Assembly (NCBI GenBank): GCA_011109175.1
Contig: RDEW01000014.1
Location: 196,042 to 260,041, forward strand
Origin: Dicyema japonicum
Lineage: Eukaryota > Dicyemida > Rhombozoa > Dicyemidae
DNA: 64,000 bases
Reading direction: 5' to 3'
Shown: piece after piece, positions 12,426 to 24,002 of the stretch
Layout: each line of letters starts with the position of its first letter
Numbering within the stretch: the first letter of the stretch is position 1
The notes under the pieces: model-generated
The model's database searches: none
Told to the model about the DNA's origin: nothing
The model's input: only the letters and a program-made list of their open reading frames with translations
Position numbers and translations under genes: made by a program

Positions 12426-14310
12426 TTGGTGAGGTGGTGACGTGCCTCGTTTCTTCTCTGTACAACAGTTAAGAAAAATGTCTAAAAAGCAGAAGATACA
12501 AGAGAAGATGCTTGCCCTAAAACTTCTTACGTTCAATGCTAGAGGAATATCTAAGCCTCGGTCAAGAAATACTCTCTGTGATGACCTAAAAAATATAACG
12601 TTTCTATTGGCAGTATACAAGAGACGAAAATTACCTAATATCTCGATAAAAACCATGGAAAAATCGACTAATATGCCTACCCAGTGACTCAAAACACTAT
12701 GCTCTTGGATTCGCCATTCACAGAAAACTATCATCTGACATCAGTCGCATTTGGCGGGTGAATGAACAACCAATGTTCCCCTAAAAATACAATAACAATT
12801 ATAAATGTATATGCACCACACTGTGGAAGAGTGGCAAAAAACCGACCGAAGTGGATGAATTCTACTCAGCATTATCAAAGACGAATAATGAATGAGTCGT
12901 CCTCACTTGTATTCATTGCAGGCGATCTAAATGCGAAAATTGAAACAAAAAAAACTCAGAATATACCTTCATAGGAAGACACGGACGTGGGAAAAGAAAC
13001 TTGTCTGGGACCATACTGGCTATTTCTGCACGGCAAACAAATTGTTCTCGTGCAACACCAAATTCTCTCATCGTGCATGCCACATAACTACTTGGATGGG
13101 CGAACGAAGAAATTTGCCGGAATAACGACAAACGCTCTCTTATAAACGCACGCTCATACAAAGGTTCAACAACTGTCAGAGATCACAGAATGGTTATTGT
13201 CACCTTCAGCTTGGCAAAACATGGTATCAAACATAAGAAACATAACAACATTACAAACAATAATATTGAGAATACAAAAAATGGATACGCAACGGAAAAA
13301 AAACTGAGCTCTCGCAGATACAGTCAAAAATTACCAAAAATACATCTGCTCTCATCTGAAGGACCTAACAGTGAGAATTTCGTAGGATAGCACAAAGAAT
13401 ATAATAAACGAAGCAGCAAGCCAGTATCTCGGCACGCGGGAGATGACTAGTATGGGTTGGACGATACATACAGAACTAGCAAAGGAGTTAAAAGAAATCC
13501 ATACAAAAAAACTAAACGAAAAAGACTATAACAAGAGAAAAGCTCTTCAGGGGCAGAGGGACCAAATCCGTAGAAAAATCAGGAGACTGAACAAAACACT
13601 CCACCAAGAAACCAAGAAAAACTGAAATCAATGAAGTAACAAAACTAAAAGATAATTCACAAATGTATATGATGCAGTTTGGAGTCACAGATTGAAATGT
13701 GCAACACATCAAAGATATTGAAATGCCACCCATATTCTGGGAATAGATCTATCAAAAGCCTTTGACTCGGTTAACAGGAACAAATTGATGACAGTGCTGG
13801 AAGGGTTTCTTGACAAATTGAGTCTAAGAATGATCCAAATCCTTCTATCTAACACAGAGCTCCTTGTGAGAGTTGGAAAAACCTACTCAAGAAAATTTGA
13901 AGCAAACAAAGGCACCCCTCAAGGAGACTCCCTCTCTCCGCTACTAATCACATTATACTTGGAGGCCGCTATGAGGGAACTGAGACCATTATACCAAAGA
14001 AAAATAGAAAAACCTATGGCTAAAACGGAGAGAATAACATAAAACAAAGGATAATGTTATACGACACCTTTATCAAACCAATCCTCCTATACAACTCTGG
14101 GACCAAAGGCACATCAAAAGAGAAATTGGAGGGGAACATTGGTTGTTCAGACGGATCTGCATTACACAGATCCTGTCATTCACACGCCAAATGCGACTGA
14201 TGTCACATGATAGTATTCTGTGATATTCTGCTTTTTAGACATTTTTCTTAACCGTTGTACCGACAAGAAACAAAGCACGCCACCACCTCTCCAAAAAATC
14301 CGGGGTTAAT
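12426..14310. mobile_element. LINE with an inverted copy of its own 5' end at its 3' side
   Basis: The plus strand reads 5' UTR (12426), the start of an endonuclease (LLTFNARGISKPRSRNTLCD near 12520), and RT blocks LSKAFDSVNRNKL (near 13750) and GTPQGDSLSPLLITLYLEAA (near 13910), followed by LYDTFIKPILLYN near 14055. From about 14130 to 14310 the sequence is the reverse complement of the element's own start: it matches 12716-12785, then, after a skip of about 200 bases, 12426-12505 (for example TTAAGAAAAATGTCTAAAAA). The two arms could fold into a long hairpin. Stops and frameshifts show it is dead. Confidence 0.75.
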
Positions 14311-14342
14311 AAATTAAATTAATTAAATTAAATTAATCAGTC

Positions 14343-14886
14343 TAGTGGTCCTCAAGTTTTTTGTTGACGCGGACAGGTAACTGTTAGACAATAGGCGTAT
14401 GACTAATAAAGCATACAAACTGAGATGAAGAAAATTAAAAACTGCACACACATGCAAACAAAGTTTTATTGAAGAAAAAAATAGAGTAACGGTTATATAG
14501 AAGCTGCCCTGACTGCATGGCTATTCTTTCTCAGGATAGCGAGCGAGATTCGCTCAAATAACCATCAGCGCTCACGAGGGTTTCCTGTTCATGTAGCGAT
14601 CCGCAAACTATATTTTTAACGAAATGAATAATCAAAGTAATCTAATCACTCGATTTGCCGACGTTCATTACTCGCTTTCGTTATCATGACCCGAGCGATC
14701 TTAGAAAAGAGACCGCCTTGAGTCCGAAGACTCTGCTAGTCTCGACGACTAAGGGTTGTACGTAGAATCATGTTGAGAGACTGTCATATTATCATATTTT
14801 GAAATTCTCGAAAGTTCGAGAAGCCTTTCTAAATTGTATTTCTCCCATATCAATTTGGTCTACGGACCACAAGTTGAGGACCACTG
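14343..14886. mobile_element. hAT-like MITE (non-autonomous)
   Basis: The two ends form an inverted repeat: TAGTGGTCCTCAAG at 14343 and the reverse complement of the right end, CAGTGGTCCTCAAC. The core AGTGGTCCTCAA resembles termini of hAT/Charlie elements. There is no coding sequence inside. The 8-bp target duplications are not clean (only AGTC is shared), so the call rests on the terminal repeat. Confidence 0.5.
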
Positions 14887-16209
14887 CCTTAGTCTACGAA
14901 ACTTCTCGCATGCAACTATTGATAAACTAAATATTTTCTAGGTAGTGAATTAAAAAAAACATAATGTTTCAGATTCTAATTGTGTTTGGTTCTCCTCCTA
15001 AAAAGTGTACAATTATTGTACTTAGATAAGAATTGCCTGTTCTGAGACGACTGATTTATTTTTTTAGTCTTCAATTACAACAAGGTGATTACTAACGCAA
15101 GCTCTTCTAAAGAAGCGATGTGGACACGGAAAATGAGAACTTAAGAGGAAAAACAAATATTCTTCGGTCTGTTTTTTGTGTAATCACTTAATTAGTCGAT
15201 TTTAGCACATTCCTGGCATTCTTGAAGATAACAATAAAATTTACATATTAAAACAGGGGTCAAAGAGTTTTCTGATTTTCAGAGAGTAAGATATCGACAC
15301 TCACATGGGAGTGCAATAGAAAAACTTCTCCCTTGAGTTAACACTCCCGAGAGTCATCTAGAGATTTAAAACCAGTCTCAATTTCTTTAACGAATGAACA
15401 ATAGCCTATGGCACTGAAATTCTCGGAATGTTAGAAGAACTCATTCCCGTTTTGTCAGATCTCGGTCTAACCTTTAACGTGTGGAAATAATCAACATTAA
15501 CTTTCCTCAGGAGGAATTTAACGTCGTCTTGACTCACCTAAATACTCTCACCACGCTACGTTGAACGCAATTGTAAAAAAGTTTCACCTGCCTAATCGAA
15601 CCCTTTTGACTTGACAGAGGTGATGGGAAAAATGGCAGATGACGTCACCGCAATGCCACGGAACAGAGGGAAATGAATTTATACACATACATCTACTAGA
15701 CTGCAAATCCGTCTAAAATTTTATCGTGTGTGGGATTGAAAGCATATGGAACCTAAGATATTAAGAGAAGGAAATATCAAGAGCTGTTGTAAAAGTTTTT
15801 TTTAAACTGGTTTCTGTGGAGATCGCAAGATTGCTTGTTTCAAAAACTAGGAAGTTTATGGAAACAATTGGATGACTTGCAGGAACATGGAAGAGTAAAC
15901 ACACAATGACGCAATAGTTCTTCCTAAACAATGACTTCCCCATCATGAAAAGTAAATCTCAATCTGTTCTGAGCACCAGCGTACACTAACCTGTTAACAA
16001 CTTAGAATTCGGTAAAAAATTCTAAACAGTAATATTTTACAGAAAACATATGAAAACATATAAAATAAAGTTGATAGTTCGAAAAAAATTTAATCATTTA
16101 TATTAATTTTAATTTATAATTTATTTTATTTTTCTATAAAAATAATAAATTGTTACGATCAATATTTTCAATTATTGTTCGCGGTACTTAGTATCAGATC
16201 GTTAATAAG
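14887..16209. other. Intergenic; no gene recognised
   Basis: The stretch is AT-rich with no conserved reading frame. A phrase near 15440 (LSDLGLTFN) could be a scrap of RT, but it is too short to assign. Confidence 0.35.
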
Positions 16210-17765
16210 ATGGATAGAAAACATAGAGAATGTCTCAGACTATGCCACGTTTCTCTTTTGGATGATATTGACACGACATTTATAATCCCCCATCTATATG
16301 AATCTGGAGTTCTAACTGAACACCAAAGGGAATGTATTGAAAATAAACGTCGAATCAATGGACGCTTTGAATCAGCAAGAAGTCTTTTGTCCGTTATTGT
16401 CACGTGTGGACCCTCTGCATTTGATGTACGTTTACATTTTAGCTGATAATTGAATTTTTTAGCTGTGCTTTTTAATCGCGTCAAACGCGTCACTGCTATT
16501 TATCAAGTTGTAGTAATAACCCATTATTCTTAATTTACTTCTCTTTACGTGACAATTATAGGCATTTTTGGCAGCTCTCAAAAGCGAATATCCACATTTG
16601 AGGAAACGCGTAGAGGAGCAGTTCAATGAACTGAATGATAATAATACTGAGGAGGAGCCATGTTATGACCAACCAGGTGATTCCTTTAAATTATGGCAGA
16701 TTGTCTTTTATCTTGTGTTACTACCCCGATACTCCTGCCGACATGTGTTTATCCGCTCTTTCGTTGGCAGATGTTCCTTCAGATGGAGTCTTTTTTTTAA
16801 CCACGTGTCAAAATGATGTCGCGTTGCTAGCAAGATTGCTTCGTTCGATGGCTCAGGAAATGTCCTCTTGCTATGATGAGATCTTTAAGCAGGTAGCTAA
16901 CTGATTTGAATTCTTAGTCTGAAAAATCAACAGACGGTCTGTGGAAGAGAGCAGTGATCACTCTTACCTCACTAATCGACGTCGCTGATATCATCCTTTT
17001 GTGGCTGGAGAAGTCCAACTGTGAAGAAATCATCGACAAGGAGACCCTAGAAATCAATGAAAGTGTTTATCGTGGTTTTACTAGTTTGGCTGGTTGGCTT
17101 TGGTCTTGAATTTAGAAATTGGAAGTGTCCTCGGGAGTGCTGCCCTTTTGAGGTATGCCATGAAGTGGTTTAACGTCAAACATTATATTGCCTTCGTAGA
17201 TACCGACAGAGAGCACATTGAGCAAGTTCTCAGAGAAGTTGAATTACGGATACCTTCAATTTATACTGTTACTGATGAGGCTGCCCAGGTTTCCAGCAAA
17301 ATTACCTTAGATTCTATCAAAAATGCTGAGTTCTGACGAATTTGATCCTATCCACGTGCGTCAGTTTGATAACTGCATTCGTGTTGCTTTGATCGAAATT
17401 GATAATCTCCAGGAACGCCTAAATAATGCCTCGATGAACATAAACAGGCTGTTATATAAGCTGAATGTTGTTCTCATGTGAATTGTAGGTTATTCGTTGG
17501 TTTCACAGATTCGCTCGTTTAGTATTATTCATGTTCATCTGCAACTTTCTGTATCAATTTGTGAAGTCTTACACTTTGTCGACAAACAGTGGTATGGGTC
17601 TCAGTCATTTAAGCCATATTTATTGGGGGAATTTCTGGGACTCTTCTTATCTCCTATGGAATGGGGGAGGGGAATGCTTTATATTTGAATATTCAAAAGT
17701 TGCATAATCGATGTGAGTTGTTGGATGGACAGCTTAGTTACCTCACAAAAAAGTTATTCAAGTAA
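16210..17765 (+). CDS. CARD-domain protein with two C-terminal membrane segments
   Basis: Nine exons (16210-16425, 16562-16676, 16700-16744, 16771-16892, 16918-17092, 17116-17288, 17311-17466, 17489-17591, 17614-17765) sum to 1257 nt, an exact 418-residue frame. Introns are 136 nt, then 23, 26, 25, 23, 22, 22 and 22 nt. Residues 1-95 are a CARD of the CRADD/caspase-2 kind: HLYESGVLTEHQ in the middle helices and CGPSAFDAFLAALKSEYPHL at the end. CARDs assemble with other CARDs in apoptosis or innate immune signalling. The middle (about 100-330) looks helical and I do not recognise it; no caspase or NB-ARC motif is present. Near the C-terminus are a basic RWFHRFARLVLFMFICNFL segment and a glycine-rich IFIGGISGTLLISYG segment, probably a membrane hairpin, then a charged tail ending KKLFK. 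By analogy with CARD proteins anchored in mitochondrial membranes, an organelle surface location is possible. The CARD call is strong; the function is unknown. Confidence 0.8.
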
Positions 17766-18474
17766 TTTGTTTTTTATTGAAAGTCATCGTGATTATAAAC
17801 AAGCAAATTATAATAATCGAGGTGGAAATTAATGTTTGATTTGGTTTTTTTTAATTTTGCTTTGATTTAACGTTTCGTGTTAATATCGTGTTTTTTTGTT
17901 AAAACTAGGACTTATCCTTTGGATGTTATTCCATCGGTTAATTGGCCGATTTAGAGCTGGCGACCTAACTCTATTGGACTTGTCGTATGTAAACCATGGT
18001 TCCTTTAATAAGCGTGGAAGAAATAACGATTGAACTTCTCTCTTTGGGCCTGCAAGTCCCAGCTAATGTAGCCATGAAATATTTTTCACCTTCAACGCTC
18101 CCTTGTTCCTTGGACGACCAGGGATCATCCTATCGATGGACCTAGACGGTGACCTCCAAAAGATTAAGAAGTGTCTCAAAAGGGAGGACGACTTAGATTG
18201 ACTAAGAGAGCTTACGACAGGAACAAGTGAAGAATGATGATGTTGTTGTTAGTGTCTTAAAGTCCCCATGTTTACTACAAAAATGGTATAGCGAAAGTAT
18301 ATTAATAAAGGACTCCCCTTTCCACTTCAAATATAGAAAAAATCGATTAATATACAATTAAGTTATTGTTAGGAAATTTTTGTCAATAAAGTCAAAATTT
18401 CATGTTATTTATAATTGTTTGAACACAAAAAATATTAAGTAAATCTTCGCGAACATGCTATTTTTGGCGCCATT
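17766..18474 (+). other. Unassigned stretch with a coding-like patch near 17995-18200
   Basis: From 17995 an ATG opens about 50 codons (VPLISVEEITIELLSLGLQ...). An overlapping frame continues as FLGRPGIILSMDLDGDLQ to a stop near 18200. The amino acid composition is protein-like, and one frame change joins the two. I do not recognise it; it could be a small gene or a transposon remnant. Confidence 0.25.
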
Positions 18475-19880
18475 ATGGATTGCAAGCACTGAGCACGCAA
18501 TGTGAGTTACCGGTCAGATCACAAGTCGAATGTTCTGGAAGAGCCATTGTGCCATTCTAGACTCTCCTTAACAATCCAGGTTCTTCTAGTTGCTTTAAAT
18601 AGTTAAGTTCCAAATGTTTTGTATTATCACGGCCTTTCTTGTCGATTTCAAAAGTAATCAAGTAATTTGAAAACTTTAATCACTCCATAGTCCATTATTA
18701 TCATTATTGCCCCAGGATAGAATTTTTAGGACTGTCATTTTCTTCACTGCTATCACCCGATTTTCCACATTTTTGATGAAAGTCTATGAGCAAACATGAC
18801 TCCCAAAATGTTAGGCGTGCTATTGACTGTAATCAAATCAAATATTTATTCTAAGGCCACAGTTAAATCGAAAAAAAATCAAGTAATCCCGACAAACTAG
18901 ATCCAGGCTTTCAGCCTGGCTCGATCCTACACAAGCTTATTGGTGTGGGTTTTCCCCTGATCACGTTGGATCAGGCCTCCTCCGTTGTTCTTTCTGATCA
19001 GGATTTCCAAGGGTGTCGGCATCATGGTCTGTTTGTCCGTTGACCCTTCCACAATGAACCCGATATTTACAACAACCACTTCAATTTTATTTAATTCCAC
19101 ACAGATTTTATGAGCAGGAAATTGATCAGCCATAAATAAAAATTTTATTTTGTTTTCGATAATTTCCCATTCAAGGAAAAAAGCTTTAAAAAAAGTTTAG
19201 TGTTTCCATGCTTTACTAGAATTTCTTTAAGCTACATACTTGTTTGGCGATAATTATTGAATATTAAATACGATCTGTCAGTAATTTGTAATCTGCTTTA
19301 ATACATGTAACCTGCCTTGAATTGTTTTATAAAAATCTCCGTCTCTTCGCCATTATATGACTCATTTTTCTTAATTTAAATTCATTTTTAAACTTTTCTA
19401 ACCATCCTTGGTTTAAATTCAGGTTTTTTGATCTTTTAATGTTAACAGTATTGGTGAGAATAATCCATGATAAAACATTAAGTTTTAAAATTTTTAAATA
19501 AAAAATTCATCACATGTTAGCGCACGTTAGATCATATAAGTTGTTTTTATTTTTTAAATCGTTAATGGAACGACAAGAAATAGGTTTTTTTAATATTTTG
19601 GGAACTCGTAAAATTGATTTTTTTAATTCCGTTGAATTAATTTTATAATTTCAATTTTTTGAATTTTTTATTATATGCAACGTTGTTTAATGACAACACA
19701 AAAATAAACTATTAATTTGACAAGACAATTAACTTGGCCTGATCACATCTGAGTTTACCAGAGCAGGACTGCGGAAAGAACCTAGAATGACGCGATAGGA
19801 ATTCCAGAACATTGGGCTCGTGATCATGAGAGGTAATTCCCATTGCGTGCTCGATGTCTGCAGGACCTTGTCATGACAAC
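18475..19880. repeat. Pair of inverted repeats about 1.2 kb apart
   Basis: About 100 bases at 18485-18585 (GAGCACGCAATG, GATCAC, AATGTTCTGGAA, CATTCTAG in order) recur in reverse complement at about 19755-19870 with the same blocks in the same order, roughly 70-75 percent by eye. They may be the ends of one element or two opposite insertions of a short repeat. Confidence 0.5.
18885..19135 (-). mobile_element. LINE 3'-end scrap
   Basis: The minus strand has the end of a CR1-like reading frame: GRTDRPL-like linkers are lost, but LKAWI followed by FVGIT and a stop resembles the FAGIT ending of the other copies. It lies between the two inverted repeats. Confidence 0.35.
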
Positions 19881-21108
19881 AACTTTATTTTTATTTTAAT
19901 AAATTTAAATTTAATGGTGTCTGGACTAAAAATTAAAAACTCATTTCCTCACGATCTGTTAGGGAATGATCCAACTTTTTCGTTTATCCTTTACCCAGTC
20001 GCGATAAACGACTAACCAAGACAAATTTAAAAAATTCACAATAAATAAATTAATAAAATAAATAATATTAATTTTTTAAAATGTGGCGAATTTGAGAAAA
20101 TATCTGATTTGAGAATTTTGTTAAAGAAAAATTGTCTTTTATGGATTTGATTGTTGATTCGAGAGGATTTACTATTTACAAATGAAAAAATATAAAGTCA
20201 GAACTTGACGTCAAAATTATGTCAAAAATTAATTTTTGAAATTTATTTAATTTTATTTTTCACTTCGAAATGTTTCACGGAACGTACTTATGGACAAATT
20301 ATTGTGCATTAAGGTGTTTTATAAAAACTAGAGACTATTCTAATAATATAATTTTCCTCATAAATTTCCTAAAGAACAGATAAAAGTTCCGATAAATAGG
20401 AAAATATCCGAAAACCAAAATTTACATTAACGAATTTATTTTACTACGAAAAATGAAAAAACCACTTGTTTCCTTTTAAAAATATAATAAAATATCAGCA
20501 CCTTCACGAACTGTAATACTGTGCTGGAAGATATTTTAAAGAGCAGTTATGATAACTAATCGTTGAAAAGGCCAGGAATGTTCTCAACTACTATTGTCGC
20601 GTGCGAGTCCTTATAGAAAATCCAGTTGCAGTGAGGTATTTACTGATCTCAATGCCACTAGTCAAACAAAGAAAAAAGTTTAAAATTTTGATCGAATTGA
20701 ATTTGTGGTTGAGTTGGTGAAGTAACTCTTAAACACTAGAAAATACGAAATTCAAAGATTAGACTTCTCTCTTTTGACGTCCAGTGTCACCCCCTCGAGA
20801 ACATGGCGATGGAAGACTTTTTTTTCTGGAGACTACGCGTTTCTGTGGTCGACCAAAGACAACCCTAATGACCGTCTCTGATGAAGAGTTTAAAGAACAT
20901 CGGGACGGGAAGGACCTTTACAGGCTACTGGACATGCAAAGATTGGCCAAAATAGAAACTAACTAGGATTTTGATTTTCCATGTTGCTCATGTTTTTTAC
21001 ACTACCAATGACATATCGTGAGTGCCTATAATAATTGTCGCATGCCATCGCGTCCGACCGTGCCATAATGCTCAATAAACTTTAACATAAAAAATAGAAT
21101 AAAAATTG
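19140..21108. other. AT-rich intergenic; LINE C-terminal scrap near 20780-20966
   Basis: No host gene was recognised. Near 20855-20966 the plus strand reads GRPKTTLMTVSDEEFKE and LYRLLDMQRLAK, which resembles the C-terminal end of some LINE polyproteins. The rest is low-complexity AT. Confidence 0.35.
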
Positions 21109-23592
21109 TTATTTATCACGAATGGCTTCACTTAACAAGGACAGAGAATAACCAGCCAAATTACAAATCTGCGAATCTATCTCTTTTTGAGTTAATTCTG
21201 CAATAAGCAACCGATTAACCAGAAAAGCCAGTTGTATAAGACCATCAAATACTCTCCCAAGTCATCACCAATCGTGGAAGGGGCAGACATAAAGAGCATA
21301 CAGCAGGCAAAAACGACTGCCATCCGCACACATCTAAATCAGAAAAACATCAAAATACGGATCACTGTGGGTTATTAACGAGCATATAAAATCTGCCAAG
21401 GTACTCGCCATCCTCTTAAAATTAAGGAATATAATCAAACCGGAGAATACAGGGAAGAAGACTGATAGACTGTTGCCAGACTGTAAACCAACCTTTGAAG
21501 CAAAATCGGCTCCCTTTCGATCAAATTTAAATGAAATTTTTTACTATTGAACAATTTTGCAAAAAAATATACCAATCAGCTTGTTTAATGAGAGGATAAA
21601 AGAAATAGCTGGCCTTACAGTTAGAAACGTGATTTATAGGTCTCCGAGGGCCAGAAGAAATCACACACGTCTTACCACATTTTTTGATTGTGGTTGTTGG
21701 CTTAATTGGAGGTTGGGAAACAGGTTCACTGGCCATCTCCCTAACAGCCCTTGAGATTGAACCCAAAATGTGAAGTCTTCTTACAAAATTCACATTTTCC
21801 GAGTAAAACTCCCCGCAAACGAATGGTCCCCCTATTTCAGGGCATTTCACAAGGATAGAAGCCATAATCTTCACTTTTTGCTCTTCAAAATCAGGCAGAC
21901 CATAAGAATTCTGTAATTTGGTCAATACGCCCAGAAGGGGAACACAAACCTACAACATCACAATTAGAGGACCTCTGAAACTGATCCAATTGGTTTCTCT
22001 CTTACCATAGCTTCCAGTTCATCAAATACGCGTTTAAAGCGATTAAAGTCATCCTCAACCTTCAATTCCTCTATGCACTGTCGAAGATGAAGTGTAGGCA
22101 TCGTTTTACGCTTTTCTGGGAGTTCATATGGCTCTAGGCTGTCGTCACTGTCCAAATTGCTGTCTTCTACGCTCTTGTCATTACTGGGGGCGACATTCTC
22201 GGCCTCTTGAGGTGGTTCATGACATACTGGCAAATAGTTGAGAAACAAGGAGGACAGTTTGACTACTCGAGGACTATTTGCGATATTTGGGGGAATATTA
22301 AATCCTGGCTTGGGCCGGGTAGGTTCAAACTTCTCGAAGAACAGTTCCACGATTGTAATAATCTGGAACTTCTGGGGTCTTCCACGTTGCTTTCAAGACT
22401 GCACTTTACAGCGTTTAGCAGTCCGTCGGTCACTCCTAAAGTATAACGTAATTATAGGAATATTACCGGTCCTCATATCATCACATGACAAACGTCCCAT
22501 GGAATATGCCAGAAATTTGAGTGAATAAAACTGATAGTCCTTCGAACAGGTCTTGTGAAAGGTCTGGGTCTCATGTAAAGTCAGGATATCGAAAATAAAC
22601 TAGGATAAAGAAGAAAACAACTCTAAAAAGCAGATCCAAGTCAAATCTGAGAATTTCTACCAAATTTTTAATGACGCAGTCCTAAAGTCATTTTCAAATA
22701 TTACAGGTTCATAAAAACGGTGGAAGATAACCTTGGGTAGAACAGAGTCTTTGAAAAAGCTAGATTCAATCATTAAAGAGAAGATATGACCACAAATCAA
22801 GGGACTTGATTAAAATGACAAATTTACTCAAAGTCATGAACTATTACTGTTTTGAGATACTTTTCAATTAAAGTATCGCTTATTTGAGCGGTTAATTTCG
22901 ATAGTTTTTTCACTTTGATCTTTGCCGAAATTAGTGGATTCAGAAAATTGTCCCAGAAAATTTCCAAATTAAAAAAACTCACTACCAGAGCCATTCAGAG
23001 AGCAAATGAGCCCGGCCATTGTTGCCATATTCTTGAATCCCAAGACTTCTTCGCATTCTTCGAAGACAGAGAGAAAAGCTCTGCACAAGTGTTGAAAAAA
23101 ATTTCCAAGGTGAAAGATTCACTAACATAAAAATAATCAGAACGGAATATCACTTTGAAAAGAATTGGCCATTTTGTCGGGAAAATGCAAAATAATCCTG
23201 ATTTTGTCCTCAAAGTCCTGATCGGAGGAAAAAAACTTGAATCAACAGAACTTTAAAAATTTCTTGATTTCTGATAATTTTACTCAAAATTGAAATTTCA
23301 AGCCCGTTGTGAAACCTGAGTTTAAAAAAACCTTACTCTGAGATTGAGTTTGAAAGAATGAAGAAACTCTCACAAGGAAATGGCTTAAAAAAATATTTGT
23401 GAATTTTATTTTCTAGTAGTTTCGTCGGAATTTTGTGATTTTTATAATTTTAAGGAGATACATAAGAAAGTAATAATATTGGTTCTTTTCATAATTTTTG
23501 ATCCCTTTGTCGGCTTCATTTAAAATGTTATTGAAGCTTTCTATTGAAAAATTCCATAATAAGCTCCTCAAATCGAAAATCAATTGTTGCAT
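21109..23592 (-). CDS. TELO2: TELO2 (TEL2), TTT complex subunit
   Basis: Minus-strand gene with many short introns (for example 31 and 25 nt). Conserved blocks appear in family order: KDFEDKIRIILHFPDKMANS (near 23200), FLAYSMGRLSCDD and TDGLLNAVKCSLES (near 22400-22520), the acidic DSNLDSDDSLEPYELPEKRK hinge (near 22150), LRQCIEELKVEDDF, QKVKIMASILVKC...GEFYSENVNFVRR, YFFYPL, QRLVYSLATVYQ, STLADFICSLI and a C-terminal IAELTQKEIDSQICNL. TELO2 with TTI1 and TTI2 stabilises ATM, ATR, mTOR and DNA-PK after translation. The start is the ATG at 23592 (MQQLIFDLRSLLW). Near 22390, 21270 and 23130 the frame slips by one base, two of these next to C or G runs; an exact exon map is therefore not given. 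Confidence 0.85.
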
Positions 23593-23715
23593 CCCACAAG
23601 AAATTTGATATTTAAATTTAAAATTATTGTTATTTGCTTACTTTTCATAATTTTATTAATTTAATATTTATCCAGCTCAAGCATAATAAATAAATAATTA
23701 AATAAGCATGTTTAT

Positions 23716-24002
23716 GTGGTCTTTGCGCGGAATCTCGCTGCAGCGGCAGATGTCCCACTTGAGGACTGTAGATTTACCCGCAAGGCCCCTTATTGTAAGG
23801 TTAACGGAATAGTGTTAACCTGTATCAATAAGGCTGTGGCTTATGCGGTGGAGGCTAAGCCAGTAGGGTCACTGGGTGACATCTCCCTAGTGCTGTATGC
23901 AGCACAGATCACCTATGAGGAATTGACGGACAAGCCCAGAACACCCAGTAAATGGAGGGGCAGATCTGTGCCAAGATTGCTTGGAGACAGACTGAGCTGG
24001 AA
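23716..24002 (+). mobile_element. R4/Dong-like LINE, 5' part (before the nested insertion)
   Basis: The plus strand reads SLGDISLVLYAAQITYEELTD and KWRGRS, the N-terminal region that in related RLE-type LINEs precedes the KRKFYTHESRRKRRREN segment found here only after 28090. The last ten bases, TGAGCTGGAA, are repeated at 27976-27985, so the following 4 kb was inserted here. The original 5' end is truncated near 23710. Confidence 0.75.

Noticed and set aside
16677-16770. One 94-nt intron in the CARD gene
   Set aside because: It is better explained as two short introns (23 and 26 nt) around a 45-nt exon; all phases fit and sizes agree with the other introns.
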